From NCBI RefSeq assembly GCF_031846415.1, contig NZ_JAVRHT010000012.1, positions 29,590 through 93,589 of the forward strand: a stretch of 64,000 bases of DNA. Direction: 5' to 3'. Under the pieces are notes generated by a model, which did not search any database, was not told the origin of the DNA, and was given only the letters and a program-made list of their open reading frames with translations. Positions 41,651 through 50,322 of this stretch are shown piece after piece. The stretch is from Rubrivirga litoralis. Its GTDB lineage: Bacteria > Bacteroidota > Rhodothermia > Rhodothermales > Rubricoccaceae. The translations under genes were made by a program, and so were the position numbers. How positions within the stretch are numbered: position 1 is the stretch's first letter; the number at the start of each line of letters is the position of its first letter.

Positions 41651-42616
41651 TCAGCGAGCCCGCTGGACCCACCGCCGGACGTCGGCGGCGCGGAGCACGC
41701 CGCCCGCCTCGGGGACCGAAGCCACGACCTCGTGCTTGAAGCGGTGGTAGAGCGCGTTCGCCGTCTGCTCGTCGGTGAGCGCGAGCATAACGCTCAGCGC
41801 GAGGTCGGCCGGGCCAGACCCGCCGTACCCCCATTCGATGCCCGTCGGTGAATGCCTGGCGGCGTGGGGGACTGAGGCGTGGGCCTCCCCTTCGAGCGTA
41901 CGCCAGAGAACGACGTCTTCCCGGTCCCCCGTCAACGCCTCGTACTCCGGCAGGACGGGGACCCCGATGGGCTCGTGCCGGACCTCGCCCGGCACGACGA
42001 GCCGGAGCGGGCTCCGGCCGTCTACGGACGGCACCACCGAGGCGCCATCCCCGCCGCTGGCACCATCCGCCAGCCGACGGAGCGCCTCCCCGACGTGGCC
42101 GAAGGCGACGTTGCACCCGAGTCGGTAGCCACGGCCTCCTCCACCGCCCGTGACGCGAGACAGGTACACCGTGAGCCCGAACGGGACGAGCGGTCGGACC
42201 CAACCGAGGTGCTTGGACTGGACGAGTCCGAGTGGCATCCCGTCGCGGCTGGCCCGCAGGCCGTCCTCGACCGCGTCGAGGTCGAGCGCCGCCCACCGGG
42301 CCTCAGGGTCGTTTGCCAGCGCACGGAGCCTGGGCTGGTGCCGCGAGGTGCCGGTGAGCTTCGAGGGCACGGCCAGGCTCGACGCCCGCCGTTGGACGCT
42401 GAACGCGCAGGCGGTGAAGGCTTTCGCGGTCAGCGTGTCTGGCCGCATCCGGGTGCGCTCGGTCGCGAGCGCGAGCCAGCGCTCGGCCTCGCGCGCGATC
42501 TGTCGCGCGTGGACGTCGGCCGCAGGGATGTGCGTCCCGGCGGACGTCAACACGTCCGCGCGGGTGTGAATGCCGCCGGTGCGGCTCGGACGATGAGCGA
42601 GTGCATGAGTCGTCAT
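41651..42616 (-). CDS. DUF6166 domain protein
   Basis: A 321-residue protein whose C-terminal 60 residues match DUF6166: TGIEWGYGGSGPADLALSVM near residues 257-276, then LTDEQTANALYHRFKHEVVA. This domain recurs on bacterial plasmids and integrative elements; its function is unknown. The N-terminal 250 residues are less familiar, with a Gly-rich GGGGGRGYRLGCNVAFGHVG stretch. The gene sits among RadC-like, SprT-like and strawberry-notch genes, the usual company of this domain. Start at the ATG at 42616. Confidence 0.75.
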   Translation of the reverse strand: MTTHALAHRPSRTGGIHTRADVLTSAGTHIPAADVHARQIAREAERWLALATERTRMRPDTLTAKAFTACAFSVQRRASSLAVPSKLTGTSRHQPRLRALANDPEARWAALDLDAVEDGLRASRDGMPLGLVQSKHLGWVRPLVPFGLTVYLSRVTGGGGGRGYRLGCNVAFGHVGEALRRLADGASGGDGASVVPSVDGRSPLRLVVPGEVRHEPIGVPVLPEYEALTGDREDVVLWRTLEGEAHASVPHAARHSPTGIEWGYGGSGPADLALSVMLALTDEQTANALYHRFKHEVVASVPEAGGVLRAADVRRWVQRAR

Positions 42617-42650
42617 GGTGATCGGGGCCTCCCCCGGTCTCGGTGGTGCG

Positions 42651-42673
42651 CCGCGCTCCCCTATGGAGCGCGG
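42651..42673. promoter_or_regulatory. Perfect GC hairpin upstream of the DUF6166 gene
   Basis: CCGCGCTCC (42651-42659) and GGAGCGCGG (42665-42673) form a 9-bp stem with a 5-base loop, 35 bp before the start at 42616. Confidence 0.5.
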
Positions 42674-42814
42674 TCGCGGTGGATGAGCGGACGGAGCCGT
42701 CTCCGGAGAGACCCTCACGTCTGCTCGCGACGAGACCTGACAGCCAGACCTCGTGTGAATGGCCTCGGGTTGCTCCCGAAGCCACGCCCGCAGTAGCGGG
42801 CTATGGACCGACGC

Positions 42815-43336
42815 CTAGAACGGCATCCAGTCGTCGGCCCCGACCGCCTCGGGCGGCGACTGGATGGGTCCAGCGTCCGGCTCCTCGTCGAGGTCGGGCA
42901 CCGGCGCGTAGGCATTGAGCGCAGCTACCGCCCGCGCGTGGGCTCGCTCGTCACAGACGGCCGACGGCAGGCCCGACCCCGCGTCGTCGTAGCCCGAGAG
43001 GTAGGCTTCCAGGTCGTGGCCGTACTGGCGCTCGAACCACCGGCCGTAGGCCCATGCGCTCGCGTGGTGGGTCCGCCACGTGAGTTCGGCGAACCGGAAC
43101 GGCGTCATGTGGTGACGGAGGCATTTTGCCTCGGCGTCCCACGTGACGCGGGAGCCCGTCCGGTAGACCCACTCGGTCAGCGGGCGCTCGCAGTAGCCGT
43201 CGGCGAGGCAGGCGTCGTAGCCCGCCTGGTACGACGCCTCGTAGTGCGCATCGACGTCGGGCTCGGGAAGGCACCGGCAGAGCAATCGGTTGCACCCGTG
43301 GCAGAAATCGCCAGGGCCGGGCATGGATCTCGACAT
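42815..43336 (-). CDS. Hypothetical protein, 173 aa
   Basis: An unrecognised soluble protein. A Cys/His cluster near the start (GDFCHGCNRLLCRCLPEPD near residues 9-27) could bind a metal ion. The rest is aromatic-rich (HYEASYQAGYDACLADGYCE near 31-50, HASAWAYGRWFERQYGHDLE near 91-110) and ends in an acidic tail closing with DDWMPF. It follows the strawberry-notch helicase gene on the same strand and is preceded by a strong hairpin. Start at the ATG at 43336; a Met five codons in is also possible. Confidence 0.65.
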   Translation of the reverse strand: MSRSMPGPGDFCHGCNRLLCRCLPEPDVDAHYEASYQAGYDACLADGYCERPLTEWVYRTGSRVTWDAEAKCLRHHMTPFRFAELTWRTHHASAWAYGRWFERQYGHDLEAYLSGYDDAGSGLPSAVCDERAHARAVAALNAYAPVPDLDEEPDAGPIQSPPEAVGADDWMPF

Positions 43337-43381
43337 GAGTTTTGGAGCGAAGGATTCCAGAGCGACTTCCAGCCGAGTGCC

Positions 43382-43413
43382 GGGGCCGCTCCTCACCGAA
43401 GGGGAGCGGCCCC
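43382..43413. promoter_or_regulatory. Perfect 11-bp GC hairpin after the helicase gene
   Basis: GGGGCCGCTCC (43382-43392) and GGAGCGGCCCC (43403-43413) pair exactly with a 10-base loop. It sits between the helicase stop (43435) and the next start (43336). The run after it on the plus strand is GC-rich, with no terminator-like T-tract on the minus strand. Confidence 0.5.
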
Positions 43414-43434
43414 GACGCAGGCTTTCTCCGCCAT

Positions 43435-46400
43435 TTAGGCGGCTCGGCGGTAGCTCGGCCCCTCCCCTCCTCGGATCTCGACCACGGGCCGGTGCTCCGT
43501 CACCGCCCGGAGGACGGCCGCCGCCCTCTCGCCCGTCGGGACGAAGAACCGGGTGCGGAAGGCGTGGACCTCGGCGAAGACCCCGTCGGCCTCCAACTCG
43601 CGCATGGCAGCCAGGTCCGGCCCCACGAGTTCGATCCGGGGCTCGTTCGCCACGCGCCGAACGCGGAGCTGCCAGCCGTTGGCGAAGTCAGCCTCCGCTC
43701 CAGCGAGAAGTCGCTCGGCCAGCGCCTCTGGCGTGATGTCCACGCGGTCACCCGCGGCCCCGAGAGCCTTGAGCGTCGCGCTCAGATGCTCCGGCATGAC
43801 GGCCCGCCCGATCATGCGCTCTCCAGCGTCGGTCTGGGCACGGTAGATCCTCGGATGCCCCGCGATCCGGTCCCAGATGGGCAGGATCGTCCCGGTCACC
43901 AAGTGGATGGGCTCGGTCGTGAACTCCGGCGCCGCCTCGACGCCCGCGTCCCAGAGCATTCGGGCCTCGACGGTCTGGATGGGCCGGTGGCCTCCCTCCT
44001 CCCCTGCTCGGTGGATCTCGGCCTCGTCCATCAGCCGGTTCGAGCGCACCCCGACCCGGCGCAGTCGCTGCACGACGCGGCCGGTCTCCGTCGTCCGGCT
44101 CCCGGCCCGGAAGAGCGCGTAGGGCTGCCCGCTCCGTCGGTTGACGACGAACCCCACCCAGGTCCCGAGCGCCTGCGCCCCCTTCGCCCAGCGCCAGATC
44201 TCGTTCCAGTCCACGATCTCCGTCCGCCGCGTGAGCTCCAGCGTCACGACCTGCGTCGTCGCGCCGGACCGCTCGTGCGTGTAGACGAGTCGCTCGTCGG
44301 TCTTGACCACGCGCTCGGCCCGGATCGTCTCGACGCCCACGTCGAGCGTCCCCGCCTCCCGAGCCGCCTCGGTGGCCTCCTCCAGGTACCCGTACCACGA
44401 GTCGAACACGGCGTCCATGGCGCCCGTCTGGAGCGAGAGCAGCCGGTTCAAGAACTTCGGCACCTCGGGGACGGCGCCCACGTTGAGCTGCCCGTCGGCA
44501 TCGAGCACCTTGATGCCCATCTGCTCCTCGACGAGCGTCGGCGTGACGCCAGAAGCCACGGCCCGGCCCTCGCCCCGGTACAGGTCCACGAACCAGTTGT
44601 GCAGGCTGGCCCGCGACAACGGAGTCTCCAGGTTGAACTCGGACGAGAGCAGCCCCTGACTCGCCGTCTGCCGCTGGCCCTTCGTGAGCGCCCCGAGCTG
44701 GTCCAATCGCCGCGCGATGGTGCTGAGGAAGCGGCGCTGGGCTTTCAGGTTCGTGGTCACGAGCACCAACTCGGGCGGGCACGCCTGGTTGGCCCGGTGG
44801 ACCCGGCCCATGCCCTGCACGCACCGCGCGCTGCTCCACCCGGGCTCGACGCAGTAGAGCACGCGCCGCTGTTGGTTGTCGGCCGCGAGATCCGCGTGGT
44901 AGCTCCGGCCAGTGCCCCCGGCCTGGCTGAAGACGAGCACGCGCCGCTTGCCTGCCATGAACTCGTCGGCCTCGGCGTTGCACATGCGTCTCGTGCGACG
45001 CTCCTCGACGGTCTGCTCTACCCCGTCAACGGCCTTGGTGACGAACCGGCGTCCCCGGCCGGTCACCTCGGCCACGGCGTCCGGGCCGAAGTGGGCCACG
45101 ACCTGGTCGAGCACGCCGTGCGGGACGCTCACGGCTCCCACCTCCAGCATCAGCCGGTCTCTCGCGGCCACGGCCTCCGGCGACTGGACGAAGTCGCCCG
45201 CCGCGTTCTTGACGGGCCGCGAGCGGACTCGGCCGTCGTCGTCCTCGTACTCCTCGTAGAGCGTGGTCGGGAAGCTGGCCTCGACGAATTGCAGGAGTTG
45301 GTCGCGGGGCGTCACGTCGAGGTCTCGGAGGTCTTCCCCATTCGCCACGGCCTTCGCGTAGGCCCGTTCGGTCGCCGCCTCCATCGTGGACACGAGTTGC
45401 ACCACGCAGCTCTCGCCCGCGCCCAGCCGCGCCTCCATGTCCCGGATCAGGCTCGGCGCGCTCATCGCCACCAGCACGTGGAGGAAGAACCGCTGGTGAG
45501 CGCCCCAGAACTGGCTGTAGGCTGCTGCTCTGGCTCTCCCGCACTTGTCGGCCTTCGTGACTTCCAGAGCATCCTGGATGTTGCGGAGCACCACCTGCCA
45601 CGCCTGGGCGCAGCGGTCGTAGGTCTGGGCCTGGTGGGACTCGAGGTCGTGGACCAAAGTCCGGTAGTCGACGCCGTCGTAGGACACGGACCGCGCGAGG
45701 TAGAGCCCCATCGACTTCAGGTCCTTCGCCACCAACTCCATCGCCGCGATGCCACCGGCTGAGACTTTCTCGACGAACGCCTCGACGGTCGGGAACGGGG
45801 TACCCCGCCCCCAGAGCCCGAGGCGGGCCGCGTAGGCGAGGTTGGCGACCTCGGTCGCACCCGTCGCGCTCGCGTAGACGATGCGAGCATTTGGGAGCCG
45901 GGCTTGCAGTTCAACTCCAACGAGCGCACGCTGGGACGCCTTCTGGACGCCACGGCTCCCCTGACGGTCGAGGGCGGAGGCCATGTTGTGGCTCTCGTCG
46001 AAGACGACGACGCCCTCGAAGTCGGTCTCCTCTCCCCCACTCGAGAGCCAGGCGACGACCTGCTCCAGCCGGTCGATGCCGGTCTCCACGCCGTCCCGCT
46101 CACGAGGCTTGCCCTTCAAGGTGTCATAGCTCGCGAAGCAGATGCCGTCGGCGCGCGGGATCGGTCCCTTGCACGCGCCCAAGTCGAACACGAAGTCCGC
46201 CGGGCCGCCGAGCGCGGTCCAGTCGCGGACAGCGTCGCGCATCAGGTTGCGGTTCTCGGACACCCAGAGGGCGCGTCGGCGCCCCTGGAGGATGTTGTCG
46301 AGCATGATCGCAGCACTCGTTCGGCCTTTCCCCACGCCGGTCCCGTCACCGACGAAGAACCCCTGCCTCGGTCCCGACTCCCCACTCTCACCGGGCAGGT

Positions 46401-46941
46401 GCTCTGCGTGGGCGGAGCCCGCGCGGCAGACGGTTTCCAGTTGCGCATCCGAGAGGACGCCCTGGGTCACGAGGTACTCGGGAAGCGCCGGACGGTAGGC
46501 ACTCGGTGGCGCGGTGGCCGCCGCCATCGCCGCCGACTCGACGAGGCGCGTCGGGTGGGGGCAGGCGTCCGGGACCCGGACGCTCGGGCGGTAGGCGTCG
46601 AACACAGACGCTGTAAGCGCGCCGGTCTGGGCCGTCTCTTGGACAGCGGTGACCGCCAGCCGGAGAGCGTCCGCGAAGGGCCACGCAGACGCGAGCTGCG
46701 GCCGAGGCGCCACCTGCGCGCTCGGGCGCGGTGGCGCGGCGCCCAGACGGGCGATGCGGGGTGCGAGGAGGGCGAAGAGGTCGAGCTGTTCGACCTGAGA
46801 TTTGGTCGCGCTTCGGGCGACGTGAGATGCAGAAGGAGCCACGGGATTTCCGGTTGGCTGGACGTGCGGAGCCTCTGCCCGAGATATTCCCCGGTGGGCT
46901 CCGGCCCGCCGCGTTGACGGGCTCGCCCACCGGCCCGGCAT
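43435..46941 (-). CDS. Strawberry-notch-family DEAD-like helicase
   Basis: A 1168-residue superfamily 2 helicase of the SBNO type. The N-terminal ATPase has Walker A GDGTGVGKGRTSAAI near residues 202-216, the DESH box in VVVFDESHNMASALDRQ near 312-328 and SATGATEVANLAYAARLGLW. The C-terminal helicase domain has VLVFSQAGGTGRSYHADLAA near 665-685 and MGRVHRANQACPPELVLVTT near 714-733. Bacterial homologues are typical of large plasmids and phages, where they may remodel DNA or assist methylase systems. The ATG at 46941 lies in the loop of a hairpin; an internal GTG at 46842 is an alternative start. Confidence 0.88.
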   Translation of the reverse strand: MPGRWASPSTRRAGAHRGISRAEAPHVQPTGNPVAPSASHVARSATKSQVEQLDLFALLAPRIARLGAAPPRPSAQVAPRPQLASAWPFADALRLAVTAVQETAQTGALTASVFDAYRPSVRVPDACPHPTRLVESAAMAAATAPPSAYRPALPEYLVTQGVLSDAQLETVCRAGSAHAEHLPGESGESGPRQGFFVGDGTGVGKGRTSAAIMLDNILQGRRRALWVSENRNLMRDAVRDWTALGGPADFVFDLGACKGPIPRADGICFASYDTLKGKPRERDGVETGIDRLEQVVAWLSSGGEETDFEGVVVFDESHNMASALDRQGSRGVQKASQRALVGVELQARLPNARIVYASATGATEVANLAYAARLGLWGRGTPFPTVEAFVEKVSAGGIAAMELVAKDLKSMGLYLARSVSYDGVDYRTLVHDLESHQAQTYDRCAQAWQVVLRNIQDALEVTKADKCGRARAAAYSQFWGAHQRFFLHVLVAMSAPSLIRDMEARLGAGESCVVQLVSTMEAATERAYAKAVANGEDLRDLDVTPRDQLLQFVEASFPTTLYEEYEDDDGRVRSRPVKNAAGDFVQSPEAVAARDRLMLEVGAVSVPHGVLDQVVAHFGPDAVAEVTGRGRRFVTKAVDGVEQTVEERRTRRMCNAEADEFMAGKRRVLVFSQAGGTGRSYHADLAADNQQRRVLYCVEPGWSSARCVQGMGRVHRANQACPPELVLVTTNLKAQRRFLSTIARRLDQLGALTKGQRQTASQGLLSSEFNLETPLSRASLHNWFVDLYRGEGRAVASGVTPTLVEEQMGIKVLDADGQLNVGAVPEVPKFLNRLLSLQTGAMDAVFDSWYGYLEEATEAAREAGTLDVGVETIRAERVVKTDERLVYTHERSGATTQVVTLELTRRTEIVDWNEIWRWAKGAQALGTWVGFVVNRRSGQPYALFRAGSRTTETGRVVQRLRRVGVRSNRLMDEAEIHRAGEEGGHRPIQTVEARMLWDAGVEAAPEFTTEPIHLVTGTILPIWDRIAGHPRIYRAQTDAGERMIGRAVMPEHLSATLKALGAAGDRVDITPEALAERLLAGAEADFANGWQLRVRRVANEPRIELVGPDLAAMRELEADGVFAEVHAFRTRFFVPTGERAAAVLRAVTEHRPVVEIRGGEGPSYRRAA

Positions 46942-46953
46942 CGCGGCGGGCCG
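46931..46953. promoter_or_regulatory. Hairpin enclosing the helicase start codon
   Basis: CGGCCCG (46931-46937) and CGGGCCG (46947-46953) pair exactly; the 9-base loop contains the ATG of the helicase gene (complement of 46939-46941). This could limit translation initiation from this codon or indicate that the true start lies downstream. Confidence 0.4.
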
Positions 46954-47010
46954 CGCCCGCCCCTCCTCTCGGCCTCGCGTTCTTTCACATAGCGGAGCTT
47001 TTCCTTTCGA

Positions 47011-47064
47011 TCAGCCGCCACAAATCGGCGAGAGAACGTCCACAGCGTCGGTGACGGCCTCCAT
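47011..47064 (-). pseudogene. 3' remnant A of a DNA methyltransferase gene
   Basis: On the minus strand this reads MEAVTDAVDVLSPICGG and stop. It resembles the end of the intact methyltransferase at 54.05 kb (VEAVVGTVGEAVDVLASAR) and, more closely, the end of remnant B at 48.25 kb (VETIRDAADVLRPICFG). Only the last 18 codons remain recognisable. Confidence 0.5.
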
Positions 47065-47228
47065 GTGTGCGAACGAAGGTCCCGTGGGGCCGACAGATCG
47101 CCCCTCCGACCTCAAGGGATCTGAGCCGTGGTCGCCGATCCCTGTTGGGACTGGAGGATTCTGAGCCGCGAGACGAAACCCCGTCTATTTTGCCACGTGT
47201 CAACGGTATTCAGCCAACTGGCAGAACC

Positions 47229-47678
47229 ATGCCCGCACCGACCCTACCCTCCGATACTGCGAACGTGCTCGGGTGGTCTCTCGGCCTTCGCGCCCACTCT
47301 CCGGCCGACCTGATCGACCGGGTCGAGACCGGCTTCTCGATGGCGGCCCTCGCGCGCGTTCGGCGCCACGCCGGACTCGACGAGCGCGAGGCGGCGGAGA
47401 TCATGGGGACGTCGGTCCGCACGCTCGCGCGGCGCCGGAAGACGGGGCGGCTGGAGGCCGAGGAGTCCGACCGCCTCTACCGGATCGCTCGGCTCTTCGA
47501 ACGTGCCGTCGAGGTCTTCGGCGGGGACGCGGTCGCGGCCGACGAGGCGCGGCTGTGGCTCCGGATGCCCCAGTGGGGGCTCGGCGACGAGACGCCGCTG
47601 GCCTACGCGCGGACCGAGACGGGAGCACGCGAGGTCGAGGCGCTGCTGAACCGGATCGACTACGGCGTGCTGTCGTAG
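47229..47678 (+). CDS. Xre/MbcA/ParS-type antitoxin
   Basis: A 149-residue antitoxin. The HTH lies near residues 50-80 (HAGLDEREAAEIMGTSVRTL, then ARRRKTGRL) and the C-terminal DUF2384 part has MPQWGLGDETPLAYARTETG near 112-131 and LNRIDYGVLS at the end. It is followed after 37 bp by its RES toxin. Such proteins neutralise the toxin by blocking its active site and repress the operon. The architecture parallels the orphan copy at 1.2 kb. Confidence 0.87.
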   Translation: MPAPTLPSDTANVLGWSLGLRAHSPADLIDRVETGFSMAALARVRRHAGLDEREAAEIMGTSVRTLARRRKTGRLEAEESDRLYRIARLFERAVEVFGGDAVAADEARLWLRMPQWGLGDETPLAYARTETGAREVEALLNRIDYGVLS

Positions 47679-47715
47679 CGCGCCGTTCCCCTCGACCCTG
47701 TCACACGGGGCGCCC

Positions 47716-48174
47716 ATGACCGTCGTCTGGCGAATCGTCCGAGAGAAGCACGCCGCGACCGCGTTCAGCGGGGTCGGCGCAGCGAGAGCGCCCGGGCGGT
47801 TCAACAGCATGGGCACGCCCGTCGTGTACACGTCGGACTCGTACGCGCTGGCGATGCTCGAGGTGCGGGTCCACGTGGCGACGTTCCGCGGGATGCGGGA
47901 CCGGGTGGCCGTGTCGGCCGAGGTCGACGACGACCTCGTCGAGGCGCTCACGGTGGCGGACCTGCCGCCTGACTGGCAGGAGCGCCCCGCGCCGACCTCG
48001 ACGCAGGCACTGGGGGACGCCTGGGTGGCGTCGGGGCGGTCGGCGGTGCTCCGGGTGCCCAGCGTGGTCGTGCCGGAGCAGACCAACTACCTGCTCAACC
48101 CCCAGCACCCGGACTTCGGACGGATCCGCCTCGGAACGCCGGCGGCGCTGACGGTCGACCCGCGGCTTCGGTAG
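47716..48174 (+). CDS. RES-domain toxin
   Basis: A 152-residue RES toxin. The conserved residues are present: Arg in VVWRIVREKHA near residues 3-13, GRFNSMGTPVVYTSDSYALA near 27-46 with the Arg and Tyr, and the Glu in MLEVRVHV. A C-terminal PSVVVPEQTNYLLNPQHPDF matches the family. RES toxins of this group degrade NAD+ or transfer ADP-ribose, halting growth; here the module should stabilise the plasmid. It is intact and directly follows its Xre antitoxin. Confidence 0.87.
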   Translation: MTVVWRIVREKHAATAFSGVGAARAPGRFNSMGTPVVYTSDSYALAMLEVRVHVATFRGMRDRVAVSAEVDDDLVEALTVADLPPDWQERPAPTSTQALGDAWVASGRSAVLRVPSVVVPEQTNYLLNPQHPDFGRIRLGTPAALTVDPRLR

Positions 48175-48249
48175 TCGCGGAGCGGATCGGCCGCGCGCTT
48201 CCACCTCGCGGAGTCTCTCCTACCGATCAGCCGGGGCACGCCCCGCCAC

Positions 48250-48416
48250 TCAGCCGAAGCAGATCGGTCTGAGGACGTCCGCGGCGTCGCGGATCGTCTC
48301 TACGACCCCCTCCGCTCGCCTCGTCTCGACGTTCGGCGTCCCTTCCGGCGCCCGGTCCACGACGAGCAGCCGCGTGCGCACGGAGGTCCCGCAGGGGCGG
48401 CTCGATCTCGACACGG
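48250..48416 (-). pseudogene. 3' remnant B of a DNA methyltransferase gene
   Basis: The C-terminal 45 codons read GTSVRTRLLVVDRAPEGTPN, then VETRRAEGVVETIRDAADVL, matching the intact methyltransferase at 54.05 kb. Bases 48342-48375 are identical to 54137-54170 (34 bp). Just upstream, the sequence corresponding to VEIGGAVYRPY has lost roughly 10-12 bp and is out of frame (VEIEPPLRDLRAH in another frame). The rest of the gene is missing. Confidence 0.65.
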
Positions 48417-48645
48417 CGCCCGGACAGGGGACGAGCATCCGGGCAACGCTTCCGGTGGAACTCCGAACGGACGCCTCGATATAGAAACCCTGCTGGATTC
48501 GTCCGACTCCGGTGGCCCCCGACATGACGTTCGCCTGTCGGATCGTGCTCGCCGACGACGATGCCCATCATCGGGTGCGGCCTCCGTCAGTCGTTCGGCC
48601 GCAAGCCAGGCTAGAACAAATTCTCTCTCTCCTTCCCCCCTCACC
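48417..48645. other. Intergenic region before the alcohol dehydrogenase gene
   Basis: No gene seen apart from antisense-like short frames. The last 35 bases before the ATG are pyrimidine-rich with an AACAAATTC stretch that could be part of the dehydrogenase promoter. Confidence 0.35.
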
Positions 48646-49821
48646 ATGAAAGCGCTCACCTGGCACGGCCAAGGCGACGTCCGCGTCGACACCCACCCCG
48701 ACCCCGAGATCGAAGACCCCACCGACGTCGTCATCAAGGTGACCTCGACGGCCATCTGCGGCTCCGACCTCCACCTGTTCGACGGCTTCGTGCCGATGAT
48801 GGAGGAGGGCGACATCATCGGCCACGAGCCGATGGGCATCGTCGAGGAGGTGGGCGCGAGCGTGACCAAGCTCAAGAAGGGCGACCGCGTCGTCGTTCCG
48901 TTCACGATCTCGTGCGGGCACTGCTGGTTCTGCGACCAGACCATGTACTCGTTGTGCGACAACACGAACCCCAAGCCCGAGAACGCGCGCGAGGCCATGG
49001 GCCACAGCCCGGCCGGCATCTTCGGGTACTCGCACCTCACCGGCGGCATCCCCGGCGGACAGGCCGAGTACCTGCGCGTGCCCCACGCCGACGTCGGCCC
49101 GATCGTGGTGCCCGGCGGGCTGACCGACGAGCAGGTCCTGTTCCTCTCGGACATCTTCCCGACGGGCTACATGGGCGCCGAGAACGCCGAGATCGAGGAT
49201 GGCGACACCGTCGCGGTGTGGGGCTGCGGGCCGGTCGGCCAGTTCGCCATCCAGAGCGCCTGGATGCTGGGCGCCGGCCGCGTGATCGCCATCGACCGCG
49301 AGCCGGAGCGGCTGCGCATGGCGAAGGAGAACTCGAAGGCCGAGGTCGTCAACTTCGACGAGCTCGACGACCCGCTCCACAAGGTCTTGATCGACATGAC
49401 CGACGGGCGCGGGCCGGACCGCTGCATCGAGGCGGTCGGGATGGAGGCGCACGGGGCGAGCGCGGCCAAGACGGTGCTCGACAAGGCGGCCCAGGCGACG
49501 CACACCCAGAGCGACCGGACCTACGCCATCAACCAAGCCATCATGGCCTGCCGCAAGGGCGGCACCATCTCGATGCCGGGCGTCTACGCCGGCGCCGGCT
49601 CGATCCAGATCGGCGCGTTCATGAACAAGGGGCTGACGTTGAAGACGGGCCAGACGCACGTCCAGCGCTACCTCCAGCCGCTGCTCGACAAGATCGAGTC
49701 GGGCGACATCGACCCCTCGTTCATCATCACGCACACGGCGCCGCTCGACGACGCGCCCGAGATGTACGAGACGTTCCGCGACAAGAAGGACGACTGCATC
49801 AAGGTCGTCCTCAAGCCCTGA
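48646..49821 (+). CDS. Zinc-dependent alcohol dehydrogenase, MDR family
   Basis: A 391-residue medium-chain dehydrogenase. The catalytic zinc site is ICGSDLHLF near residues 38-46 and GHEPMGIVEEVG near 59-70. The structural zinc cluster is SCGHCWFCDQTMYSLC near 90-105. The Rossmann fold has VAVWGCGPVGQFAIQ near 189-203 followed by an acidic residue in VIAIDREPERL, implying NAD+ preference. Length and the insert with GGIPGGQAEY match the glutathione-independent formaldehyde dehydrogenase-like branch. It begins a plus-strand cargo group with the HbpS-like and SnoaL-like genes. The actual substrate is unknown. Confidence 0.88.
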   Translation: MKALTWHGQGDVRVDTHPDPEIEDPTDVVIKVTSTAICGSDLHLFDGFVPMMEEGDIIGHEPMGIVEEVGASVTKLKKGDRVVVPFTISCGHCWFCDQTMYSLCDNTNPKPENAREAMGHSPAGIFGYSHLTGGIPGGQAEYLRVPHADVGPIVVPGGLTDEQVLFLSDIFPTGYMGAENAEIEDGDTVAVWGCGPVGQFAIQSAWMLGAGRVIAIDREPERLRMAKENSKAEVVNFDELDDPLHKVLIDMTDGRGPDRCIEAVGMEAHGASAAKTVLDKAAQATHTQSDRTYAINQAIMACRKGGTISMPGVYAGAGSIQIGAFMNKGLTLKTGQTHVQRYLQPLLDKIESGDIDPSFIITHTAPLDDAPEMYETFRDKKDDCIKVVLKP

Positions 49822-49899
49822 TCCTCCGCCACCTCCGCCTCCCTCTCCCGCCCCGCTGGTGACCGCCGCCAGCGGGGCGAACCGTTCTCCCGACTATCC

Positions 49900-50304
49900 A
49901 TGACCACCGTCACCACCGCCCAGGCCACCGCCATCCTCGACGCCGCCCAGAAGAAGGCCGAGGACATGGGCATCAAGCAGAACATCGCCGTCGTCGATGC
50001 CGGAGCCAACCTGCTGGCCTTCCGGCGCATGGACGGCGCCTGGTTGGGCTCCATCGACATCGCTATCACCAAGGCCAAGACCGCGCGCTACTTCGACATG
50101 CCGACAGGTGACCTGGGCGAGATGAGCCAGCCGGGCAAGAGCCTGTACTCCATCGAGCACTCGAACGGCGGGCTGATCTCGTTTCCCGGCGGCATCCCGC
50201 TCGAAGACGGCGACACCGTGATCGGCGCCGTCGGCGTGTCTGGCAGCACCGTCGACGACGACCACGCCGTCGCCCAGGCGGGCGCGGACGCTCTCTCTTC
50301 CTAA
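49900..50304 (+). CDS. GlcG/HbpS-like (DUF336) protein
   Basis: A 134-residue DUF336 protein. Typical motifs are AAQKKAEDMGIKQNIAVVDAG near residues 15-35 (in two parts), LLAFRRMDGAWLGSIDIAIT and FPGGIPLEDGDTVIGAVGVS near 91-110. Relatives include the haem-binding extracellular HbpS and GlcG of glycolate operons. Here no signal peptide is present, so it is probably cytoplasmic. It lies 78 bp after the dehydrogenase and 18 bp before a SnoaL-like gene, suggesting one transcript. Function not determined. Confidence 0.85.
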   Translation: MTTVTTAQATAILDAAQKKAEDMGIKQNIAVVDAGANLLAFRRMDGAWLGSIDIAITKAKTARYFDMPTGDLGEMSQPGKSLYSIEHSNGGLISFPGGIPLEDGDTVIGAVGVSGSTVDDDHAVAQAGADALSS

Positions 50305-50322
50305 CCCGACGAACCAACCATC

